The translations under genes and the position numbers were made by a program. DNA of 8,631 nucleotides from Puniceicoccales bacterium (lineage in GTDB: Bacteria > Verrucomicrobiota > Verrucomicrobiia > Opitutales > UBA953): assembly GCA_031284845.1 (NCBI GenBank), contig JAITXH010000180.1, positions 1-8,631 on the forward strand. Direction: 5' to 3'. The notes beneath the pieces were generated by a model. That model did not search any database. It was given only the letters and a program-made list of their open reading frames with translations, and was not told the DNA's origin. Positions 1 through 6,035 of the stretch are shown here, piece after piece. Position 1 is the stretch's first letter. Every line of letters starts with the position of its first letter.

Positions 1-252
1 CCGGGCACGGCTCACCTGCGCGTGGCACCGCAAAAGGGGATCGAATTGATACGCGGTCTGCGCGGCTTCACTACGGGCTACGCCGTGCCGCAATTTGTGA
101 TAGATGCGCCAGATGGCGGCGGGAAAGTGCCTATTAACCCGGACTACATTGAGTCCATGAATGCAGAGGGCGTTGTCCTGCGCAACTATTTGGGCAATCG
201 CTATGAATACCCTTCCCCTCCGGTCAGTTGCCCGCACATTTCACCCGCATAA
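1..252 (+). CDS. kamA: Lysine 2,3-aminomutase (KamA family), C-terminal end only
   Basis: The frame is open from base 1 to a TAA ending at 252, so this is the last 83 residues of a gene that begins outside the window. KamA is a radical-SAM, PLP-dependent enzyme that interconverts L-alpha-lysine and L-beta-lysine. Seen here: the segment GLRGFTTGYAVPQFVIDAP followed by DGGGKVP, which is the C-terminal PLP and substrate-binding region of the family. By analogy with the clostridial enzyme, the Asp at 103-105 should bind the lysine side-chain amino group, and the Lys at 124-126 in the GGGK motif should form the PLP aldimine. The clostridial PGGGGK motif reads PDGGGK here. The tail after VVLRNYLGNRYEYP is short and lacks the Cys-rich C-terminal extension of clostridial KamA. 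The radical-SAM CxxxCxxC motif would lie upstream and cannot be checked. Family assignment is firm; the exact substrate (free lysine or a protein lysine, as in EpmB) is not proved by this fragment, although the length of this tail favours KamA. Confidence 0.92.
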   Translation, partial: PGTAHLRVAPQKGIELIRGLRGFTTGYAVPQFVIDAPDGGGKVPINPDYIESMNAEGVVLRNYLGNRYEYPSPPVSCPHISPA

Positions 253-763
253 ACGCGAAGGCTACCTCAAAAACGGAAGATTTAACGCCTTTCAAAAAAC
301 GCACACGGAGCACGACGACAAGGGCACATCGTCACATTATTCGCCCCGGATAAGAGGCAAAAATAAAAATGCCCCGCTTCAGCACAAAGCCTCAACGGAG
401 CGTTACGAGGAAGAGGGGAACCGACCTTAGCAGCCGTGCCTTTCACGCCGTCTCCTTGGCCTAGGGTGGGGAGTCGGCGGTTGCCTCCAAGACCCTCCGC
501 CGTGCTCACCCCGCCCTTCCCGTCAACATTCAATCCCGACCCCTCGCGCCGCTCCGCCGAAGGATCCGCAACAGCCTGCACCCCCCCCGGATATGTCCTG
601 CGCCGACGAGTCCCCCGCACCCTCATCTCGCTTGACACTGTGGATGTCTTCCAGCATTTCCGCACCTCCGACGGCTTGAGGGGTCCGGTGTATTTTACCT
701 CGATGGAAGATCCCGGCGCCAAGGGGCAGCTTCTCAAGCCGTTCAATTTCGCTAACCTCGTGA
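253..763. other. Gene-poor stretch between kamA and the orphan ORF; possible decayed or repeat-derived DNA
   Basis: No protein family, tRNA or known structured RNA was recognised in this 511-bp stretch. The plus strand is pyrimidine-rich from about 430 to 620, with many CCGCC/CCCC words and a run of eight C at 581-588. Two long frames cross it. A plus frame opening at GTG 436 and ending at 786 is Pro/Arg/Ser-rich at first, then looks more protein-like after about 590 (for example GPVYFTSMEDPGAKGQLL). A minus frame, 782 to 282, is Arg/Gly-rich. In the second half, the plus frame and a minus frame in the same codon register (about 787 to 530) have similar codon-like composition, so the sequence alone does not say which strand, if either, is coding. 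No hairpin with a T-tract that could terminate kamA was found just after 252. The block could be a dispersed intergenic repeat or the remnant of a gene, but neither is shown. Confidence 0.45.
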
Positions 764-1408
764 TCACTGAGGGTATCCCCATGTAATCACCCCCGTATCA
801 CTGAACACCTCAGGCGGCAGCCTCGCCATATACTCCGCAGCCACATTTGCGTGCGCAAGCTTCCCCCCACCGATAATCTCCGCACGAATAAGCCTCCCAC
901 CCTCATTCAAAACAGCCACATCTGCGCGCTCCTGCAACGGATCACGAAGCCAGCCAAGCGCAGAAGCAAAATCTTCGGGACTCACCACCTCCAATCTCAC
1001 CAACGCGGAAGCCGGCTTATTCCCTGCTACCAGATCGTGGATTATAGAACTGCAATGGGCACCTTCAGTCCCGAGTTCTCTTGCGAGAGATTTGAGCGCT
1101 TCTTCCTTTTTCCTCCCGGCAAAATCAAGCGGATGGGCCTTCCCATTGGGACGTGAGGGCCAATTTGCTCCTCCATAAGCTGCAAACCAGGATCCATCGT
1201 AATAGGATGCCCGTGCTTCTGAATTTCCTCCGAAGCTTCCCTGTATTTTTTGAAGAAGTCTGATTCTGTTGTTTTCACCGACCGCCCAGTCTTGCGCTTC
1301 CACCCTTTCCAGCAAGTTCTGATTTTTTTGAGATTGGAGATTCGTTTTTTCAATCCTCCCACCTCCCCCATTTTTAATTCCTAATTTCCCGCCCCTGCCT
1401 CCAGCCAC
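764..1408 (-). CDS. Hypothetical protein, orphan ORF downstream of aroB; start and frame uncertain
   Basis: This 214-residue frame opens with GTG at 1408, inside the end of aroB, and stops with TGA at 764-766. I do not recognise a family. The first 35 or so residues are Gly/Lys/Asn/Gln-rich low-complexity sequence. From about residue 65 it looks more like a folded protein, with segments such as SYYDGSWFAAYGGANWPS, LDFAGRKKEEALKSLAREL and GGRLIRAEIIGGGKLAHANV. There is no signal peptide or membrane segment. An ATG in another frame at 1371, nine bases after the aroB stop, has the better ribosome site (AGGA seven bases upstream) and opens a 109-codon frame to 1042 that also looks plausible (ESDFFKKYREASEEIQKHGH). 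The true gene may therefore start in that frame and be joined to this one by a shift. Third-position GC looks lower than in aroB, which fits foreign or decaying sequence. Real coding is likely but not certain. Confidence 0.42.
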   Translation of the reverse strand: MAGGRGGKLGIKNGGGGRIEKTNLQSQKNQNLLERVEAQDWAVGENNRIRLLQKIQGSFGGNSEARASYYDGSWFAAYGGANWPSRPNGKAHPLDFAGRKKEEALKSLARELGTEGAHCSSIIHDLVAGNKPASALVRLEVVSPEDFASALGWLRDPLQERADVAVLNEGGRLIRAEIIGGGKLAHANVAAEYMARLPPEVFSDTGVITWGYPQ

Positions 1409-2493
1409 AAGCGGCGCACCAACGCATCGTCATCTACAAACTGCGTGATTGATTCACCCAATGCGCGTAAGAGCACAAAGCGCAAAGCGCCCTGGCGCAC
1501 TTTTTTGTCACGGCGCATGGCGTCCATCAATGCATCCACCGGAAGCGGTTTACGCAAAGCTACGGGTAGATTATTTTTGCCGAGCAAATGCTCCACGGCA
1601 GGAAGCGCCGAGGCATCAAGCAGACCAAGGGCTGCTGAGAGGCGCGTGGCAAGAATCAGGCCCACGGAGACCGCTTCGCCGTGCAGATATTCACCGTATC
1701 CGGCCACGTTCTCGATGGCATGTGCGAAGGTGTGTCCAAGGTTAAGCAAGGCACGTCCGCCTTCGGGTGCAGTCTCGCGTTCGTCCTCGCTCACAATGGC
1801 GGCCTTGGATGCACAGCAACGGCGGATGATGTCCGGCAACGCGGGATGATCCCAGCTTAGCCGCCCGGCGAGGGCGAGCTGGTCGAACAGGGCGCGGTCG
1901 CCCAGCAACCCGTATTTGATGACTTCTGCCATGCCGGCGGCAAACTCGCGCGGTGGCAGCGTGGCCAGCAACGCGGTATCGGCATACACGGCACGCGGCT
2001 GGTAAAAAGCTCCGGCGAGATTTTTCCCGGCAGACAGATTGATTCCCGTTTTTCCTCCAACGGCACTGTCCACCATGGCAAGCAAGGTCGTGGGCACTTG
2101 AATGAAATCCACGCCGCGAAGGTAACTCGCCGCTGCAAACCCGGCCAAATCGCCGATCACGCCTCCACCGACTGCAAAGACGACGCCGTGCCGGTCCATT
2201 CGTGCAGCGGCAAGCGCCTCCCAAAGGCGCTCCAACTCGCCGATGCGCTTTGCATGTTCGCCATCCACAGAGGTGGTATGAACGGTGGCTCCGGCAGCGC
2301 GAAAGGCGGAAAACAAGGCGGGGTGGGCGGCGGCAAGCACGGGGCTGGTGACGATGAAAGCTGCACGTTTCCCGTTGAGAAGTGACGCGGCGGCATCCAC
2401 AGCGGCGGCACTTTGCGCCGGGCCGATGTGAATGAAATAGGCGCGTTCGCCGAGTGCGACGGCAAGTGGAGTAAGAGGAGAGGAATTTTCCAT
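1381..2493 (-). CDS. aroB: 3-dehydroquinate synthase
   Basis: AroB converts DAHP to 3-dehydroquinate, the second step of the shikimate pathway, in the cytoplasm with NAD+ and a divalent metal. The 370-residue length is normal. Visible motifs are the NAD-binding GGGVIGDLAGFAA (from 109), the phosphate and substrate loop VPTTLLAMVDSAVGGKTGIN (133-152), and the three expected metal ligands: Glu190 in GMAEVIKYG, His254 in NLGHTFAHAIE and His271 in HGEAVSVG. I chose ATG 2493 because MENSSPLTPLAVALGERAY aligns with the usual AroB N-terminus. An in-frame ATG at 2553 would add 20 residues without family support. Neither start has a strong Shine-Dalgarno sequence. The gene is transcribed away from the TIGR03790 gene. 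Its 3' end overlaps the GTG of the orphan ORF, so the two could be cotranscribed. All catalytic residues I can check are present, so it should be functional. Confidence 0.98.
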   Translation of the reverse strand: MENSSPLTPLAVALGERAYFIHIGPAQSAAAVDAAASLLNGKRAAFIVTSPVLAAAHPALFSAFRAAGATVHTTSVDGEHAKRIGELERLWEALAAARMDRHGVVFAVGGGVIGDLAGFAAASYLRGVDFIQVPTTLLAMVDSAVGGKTGINLSAGKNLAGAFYQPRAVYADTALLATLPPREFAAGMAEVIKYGLLGDRALFDQLALAGRLSWDHPALPDIIRRCCASKAAIVSEDERETAPEGGRALLNLGHTFAHAIENVAGYGEYLHGEAVSVGLILATRLSAALGLLDASALPAVEHLLGKNNLPVALRKPLPVDALMDAMRRDKKVRQGALRFVLLRALGESITQFVDDDALVRRLWLEAGAGN

Positions 2494-2571
2494 GACGCCA
2501 ACAGCAAAGCATGACACCGCCTCTGCCGCCAATCTGGAATTTCCTATTTGCATTTTCCCGCGTCTTATATG

Positions 2572-2592
2572 TGCTCACGCGTCTCGTGAGCA
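2572..2592. repeat. Perfect 8-bp inverted repeat upstream of aroB
   Basis: The arms TGCTCACG (2572-2579) and CGTGAGCA (2585-2592) are exact reverse complements around a 5-base spacer. The element sits 79-99 bp upstream of the chosen aroB start. It could be a dimeric repressor's operator or a hairpin in the aroB leader. On the plus strand it is followed by TTTT only, too short a T-tract for a confident terminator. A TATAAG on the minus strand next to it (2564-2569) resembles a -10 box but lacks a good -35. The symmetry is seen; the role is inferred. Confidence 0.4.
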
Positions 2593-2886
2593 TTTTCTAT
2601 AAATACGGAAAACATGTGGCTGAGATTTCAGGAAGAAATGCCCTTGCCAGTCTTTTTGAAGCACGCCTCGCGGCGCATAGCACGAAGGATACAAATTCAA
2701 ATGACCCAATGCTAGACTGCCTATTTCCCGAAAATTTAATCGCTTTGGCCGCAACGTGGAAGTCGCTTGCCGTTGGCAGCGTTGGATTCACGCACAACAA
2801 GATGGGTTCATGGAAATTAAGCTGGTCGCAAAATCAAAATCTCAGGCCAGTCCTTTCCGCTCTCCATGAGACAGGCGGGCAGCCGG

Positions 2887-2901
2887 AAACAAATATTGTT
2901 T
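2887..2901. repeat. 15-bp AT-rich palindrome upstream of the TIGR03790 gene
   Basis: AAACAAATATTGTTT has perfect 6-bp arms (AAACAA and TTGTTT) around ATA. It lies 47-61 bp upstream of ATG 2949, where a transcription-factor operator would be expected. Short AT-rich palindromes arise by chance, so a binding role is only suggested. Confidence 0.3.
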
Positions 2902-2948
2902 GATGAAATAGTCGTGGTGAATTTTCCTCTCGTTTTTCTACTTCTACC

Positions 2949-4556
2949 ATGCGCTTTCTCTTTTTTGCTCTTTTTTCTTTTTTCTACGTTTCTGCTGTGC
3001 TGCATGCGGACACGTTGCCTTCGCAGGTAGTCGTCCTCGCCAACAGAGACAACGCGGAATCGCTCCTCCTCGCCCGGCACTACATGAAGGCTCGAGCCAT
3101 CCCCGAGCAAAACTTGATCTCGCTCCCGTTGAACATGCGGGAGGAAATCTCATGGGCAGAATTCACCACCACCCTGTGGGATCCGCTCATCGCTATCCTC
3201 CAGCAAAAAGGCTGGCTGACCGGCGAGATGCTTCCCGGCGTTGATACCTCCGGGCGGCGGCGCATCAAAATCAGTGAAAATAAAATCGGTTACCTCGTCC
3301 TTTGCCGCGGTGTGCCTTTGCGCATCGCCGACTCGCCTGCCATCGTCGCAGTCGAAAAAAAACAGCCCGGCGCCCGCTTCCATCCGGACTTTTCAAGTTG
3401 CATAGCCTCTGTGGATTCGGAGTTGGCTACGCTGCCGATGGCAGGAATTCCGGCTACGGGTTTCGTGCCGAACCCTATCTTTCAGAAGCTCAAAATCACC
3501 GCGGAGGCACGCCAGAGTATAGTGCATGTCTCGCGGCTCGACGGGCCGTCGCTGGCGGACTGCCTGCGGCTGGTGGACGGTGTCCAGTATGCCGAGCAAT
3601 ACGGACTTACCGGACGGGCCTACGTAGATCAGGGCGGACCGCACAAGCAAGGAGATGACTGGTTAAAAGACACGACAAAATTGCTTGAAACAACTGGTTA
3701 TGATTTGTCCGTAGAGGAGACCTCCCGGCTTATCGAATACGACAAGCGAGCCGATGCGCCGGCTTTGTATTTCGGGTGGTATTCGCAGAACATCGCCGGG
3801 CGTTTCGCTGATCCAGATGTGAGTTTCGTCCCCGGCTCAATCGCATTACACATCCACAGTTTTTCTGCGATCACCTTGCGCTCGCCCACTCGTGGCTGGG
3901 CAGGCCCGTTGGTCGCCAAAGGCGCTTCAGTTACCTTTGGCAATGTGTCCGAGCCTTACCTGCAATTTACGACTGTTCCGTCGCTTTTTCTGGCTGTCCT
4001 GCTGAAGGGTTGGCAGGTGGGCGATGCGTATGCCATGGCGACGGCGGGCTGGAGTTGGCAATCCATATTGATAGGCGATCCGCTCTACCGTCCATTCAAG
4101 ATATCGCTTTTGACTCAATTGGAGCACATCCGGAGGAGGAAACCAGGCGGGAAACGGGCGCTCCGCGACTATGTATTGCTGCGGTATGCGAATTTATTGA
4201 GGCTGGATCACAAAGAAGATCTGGCGCGCAACATATTGGCGGCTGCCGTCAGGGAGCGCCCGACACTGGCCTTGCGTTACGCACTGGCCCTGCAAGCCGA
4301 TCACCCCGCCATGGCCTGGCAATCGGGCAATGTGGATGTGGGGACCGAAGACACAGGGTTGCTGGTGGAAGTGGCGCGGTATTTACAAAAGAACGCTTTG
4401 CCGGGCGATTCCCTTGCCGCTTACAAAGCGCTATTGGGGCGGCGGGAGCTTCCTCGTGCCTCCCGTGTGAAAATCCTCAACGAGGCTGCCGCCGTCGCAG
4501 CAGCCATCGGCGACGATGCACTGGCGGCCAAGTGGCTCGAAGATGCGGCAAAATAA
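2949..4556 (+). CDS. TIGR03790 family secreted protein of unknown function
   Basis: This 535-residue protein has a clear Sec signal peptide: MRF, a hydrophobic core rich in Phe/Leu, then AVLHA with cleavage expected before Asp21. It should be exported to the periplasm or envelope. The body matches the TIGR03790 family as I know it: SQVVVLANRDNAESLLLARH near the mature N-terminus (25-44), then IPEQNLISLPL, YLVLCRGVPLRI (115-126), ASVDSELA (153-160), SRLDGPS (195-201), ALYFGWYS (272-279), PGSIALHIHSFSA (295-307) and the hallmark GDPLYRPF (376-383). Residues 390-535 form an extra Ala/Leu-rich, helical tail that resembles TPR or other helical repeats. The family has no established biochemical role and is seen mainly in Verrucomicrobia, Planctomycetes and similar bacteria. 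ATG 2949 is chosen because it gives the signal peptide directly; its leader is pyrimidine-rich with no Shine-Dalgarno. It is divergent from aroB and converges on tsaE, with 39 bases between stops, so it is probably a single-gene transcript. Confidence 0.9.
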   Translation: MRFLFFALFSFFYVSAVLHADTLPSQVVVLANRDNAESLLLARHYMKARAIPEQNLISLPLNMREEISWAEFTTTLWDPLIAILQQKGWLTGEMLPGVDTSGRRRIKISENKIGYLVLCRGVPLRIADSPAIVAVEKKQPGARFHPDFSSCIASVDSELATLPMAGIPATGFVPNPIFQKLKITAEARQSIVHVSRLDGPSLADCLRLVDGVQYAEQYGLTGRAYVDQGGPHKQGDDWLKDTTKLLETTGYDLSVEETSRLIEYDKRADAPALYFGWYSQNIAGRFADPDVSFVPGSIALHIHSFSAITLRSPTRGWAGPLVAKGASVTFGNVSEPYLQFTTVPSLFLAVLLKGWQVGDAYAMATAGWSWQSILIGDPLYRPFKISLLTQLEHIRRRKPGGKRALRDYVLLRYANLLRLDHKEDLARNILAAAVRERPTLALRYALALQADHPAMAWQSGNVDVGTEDTGLLVEVARYLQKNALPGDSLAAYKALLGRRELPRASRVKILNEAAAVAAAIGDDALAAKWLEDAAK

Positions 4557-4595
4557 AACAGCTCCACACTGAAGCGGGCGACCCTCTCCTGATAA

Positions 4596-5093
4596 CTACT
4601 CACTGGTGGCAATAGCCATTTCACCCGAAGATAAGCGCAGGCGGTGAATCCCCGGTGCCTCAATGGAAAATTCAAGGTGCCACGCATTCTCCGGCAATCG
4701 GTCTCCCAGCTTTTCAGGCCATTCCACAACAAGTGTCCACGGGCTGCGCAGCAAATCCCACAGGACGAGTGTGTCGGCGTCAGCAGGCGATTGCAAACGG
4801 TAGGCATCCATGTGGACGAGTTGGCGCACCTTGGTCTCATAGATGAAAAACAGCGCGAAAGTGGGACTTGTAATCGGTTCCTTCAAGCCAAGCGCACGGG
4901 CCATCCCGCGCACAAAAGTCGTCTTCCCCGATCCCAGATCGCCATGCAGGGCAAGCGCCGTATTTTCGGGCAACAGCGCTGTCAACGCTGCCGCCAGCGC
5001 TGCGGTCTCTTCGATGGAACGGCTCGTGATGCCCGTGCGCCAGTGCGACAGCGGCAATATCTGCCCGGGGCGGTATGGCGGGACGATGTTCAT
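4596..5093 (-). CDS. tsaE: tRNA threonylcarbamoyladenosine biosynthesis ATPase TsaE
   Basis: TsaE is the ATPase that works with TsaB and TsaD to attach threonylcarbamoyl to A37 of ANN-decoding tRNAs (the t6A modification). The 165-residue product shows the family features in order: SRSIEETAALA (24-34), Walker A GDLGSGKTT (51-59), SPTF (76-79), HMDAYRL (94-100) and VEWPEKLGDRLP (123-134). Length is normal apart from about 20 extra N-terminal residues (MNIVPPYRPGQILPLSHW) before the usual start of the family. No in-frame ATG lies closer to the domain, so ATG 5093 is kept, although it lacks a Shine-Dalgarno. It lies 34 bases after the lgt stop and is probably the last gene of an omp, lgt, tsaE transcript. 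tsaB and tsaD are not in the window. Confidence 0.97.
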   Translation of the reverse strand: MNIVPPYRPGQILPLSHWRTGITSRSIEETAALAAALTALLPENTALALHGDLGSGKTTFVRGMARALGLKEPITSPTFALFFIYETKVRQLVHMDAYRLQSPADADTLVLWDLLRSPWTLVVEWPEKLGDRLPENAWHLEFSIEAPGIHRLRLSSGEMAIATSE

Positions 5094-5127
5094 GCCGGAT
5101 TACACTCTCGAGAATACGCCGAAGCGT

Positions 5128-6018
5128 TCAGTTTTGAGCCGCCTGTGGCGATGGCGCACGACCACGCGTGCGGATGATCACAGCGACTCCTAATAGCAGA
5201 ATGAAAAGCGAATAGAACTGACCGCGGGACAAGCCCAGCACGAGGCTGACCCCGGCATCCGGCTCCCGGAATATCTCTCCGAAGATGCGCACCAGTGCGT
5301 ATATCGAGATGGCTTCACCGAAGAGCCGCCCTTGCTTCAGATTGCTACGCCAAAACCGCCACTGCGTCCAAGCCAGCAGCAACAAGCCTTCAAGTGCCGC
5401 CTCGTAGAGTTGCGACGGGTGGCGCGGGAGCAAAAACATCTCCACAGGGCCATTGTGGGCACGGAAAATCACACCCCAGGGCACGGTCGTCTCCCGGCCC
5501 CAAAGCTCGCTATTGACGAAGTTGGCCAAACGCCCGAAGAAAAATCCAGCCGGGGCAAGCGTCGCAGTGATGTCCATGAGGCCCCAGAAGGGCGTTTTGT
5601 ATTTCCGTGAAAACCAAATCAAGGCAAGCCACACGCCAAGCATTCCACCGTGGCTCGCCATGCCTCCTTCGTTCACACGAAATATTACCGCGGGGTCTTC
5701 CAGCAGGATGCCCGGATTGCGGGGCAACATGTAGCCGAACACATAGCCGAGCCGAGCACCGGCCAAAACGCCTACCACTAGAGCAGTCATCAGTATAGAT
5801 TGGCGTTCAGGATCGATCGGAGATTTGCCGAATTTGTAATAGCGGTTCAGCAAAATGCCGGCCACGATAAACCCGGCCACGTAGGCCAAGCCATACCAGC
5901 GCAGCCCATCCAGCGGCCAGCCCGCAGGAAAATGCACAAGCATCGGGTCGAGGTTATGCACCCAATAGCCCGGCGTGGGGACTGAGGTTTGCGACACGAT
6001 GTTAGCAGCGAGTATCAT
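5128..6018 (-). CDS. lgt: Phosphatidylglycerol--prolipoprotein diacylglyceryl transferase
   Basis: Lgt is the inner-membrane enzyme that moves diacylglycerol from phosphatidylglycerol to the lipobox Cys of prelipoproteins, the first step of lipoprotein maturation. The 296-residue protein has about seven hydrophobic segments. It carries the complete family signature GRLANFVNSELWG (162-174), which fits the pattern G-R-x-[GA]-N-F-x-N-x-E-x(2)-G. Other conserved pieces are GLRWYGLAY (38-46), GARLGYV (87-93), EGGMASHGG with the essential-type His123 (117-125), HPSQLYEA (200-207) and FREPD (250-254). The start at ATG 6018 leaves room for the N-terminal periplasmic segment before the first long helix. 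There is no Shine-Dalgarno. The start lies 17 bases after the stop of the upstream omp gene, which suggests cotranscription. The short polar tail after residue 283 is unremarkable. No key residue appears to be missing. Confidence 0.98.
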   Translation of the reverse strand: MILAANIVSQTSVPTPGYWVHNLDPMLVHFPAGWPLDGLRWYGLAYVAGFIVAGILLNRYYKFGKSPIDPERQSILMTALVVGVLAGARLGYVFGYMLPRNPGILLEDPAVIFRVNEGGMASHGGMLGVWLALIWFSRKYKTPFWGLMDITATLAPAGFFFGRLANFVNSELWGRETTVPWGVIFRAHNGPVEMFLLPRHPSQLYEAALEGLLLLAWTQWRFWRSNLKQGRLFGEAISIYALVRIFGEIFREPDAGVSLVLGLSRGQFYSLFILLLGVAVIIRTRGRAPSPQAAQN

Positions 6019-6035
6019 GGAGTATGCGGACCAGT

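Larger units (their letters stand above)
2494..2948. other. Divergent intergenic region between aroB and the TIGR03790 gene
   Basis: This 455-bp region must hold the control sequences for two divergent genes. No protein family was recognised in either strand; open frames crossing it (for example plus 2511-2903) have no homology I can name and lack a good start context. Two perfect short inverted repeats are present, at 2572-2592 and 2887-2901, and are listed separately. No convincing pair of -35 and -10 hexamers was found for either gene. The last 25 bases before the downstream ATG are almost wholly pyrimidine (TTTTCCTCTCGTTTTTCTAC and on), so no Shine-Dalgarno is possible there. Confidence 0.6.

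Noticed and set aside
253..763. Structured RNA gene (RNase P RNA, tmRNA, SRP RNA) in the gene-free block
   Set aside because: None of the conserved core words of these RNAs was found on either strand by eye.
282..782. 166-codon minus-strand frame after kamA
   Set aside because: Arg/Gly-rich composition typical of a chance frame in GC-rich DNA, no recognisable family and no ribosome site. Retained only as part of the unexplained block.
2511..2903. 130-codon open frame in the aroB/TIGR03790 intergenic region (plus strand)
   Set aside because: No recognisable domain, no ribosome site, mixed composition, and it overlaps both the presumed control region and the inverted repeats; probably chance.
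4557..4595. Bidirectional terminator between the convergent TIGR03790 gene and tsaE
   Set aside because: The 39-base gap contains no stem of useful length and no paired T/A tracts.
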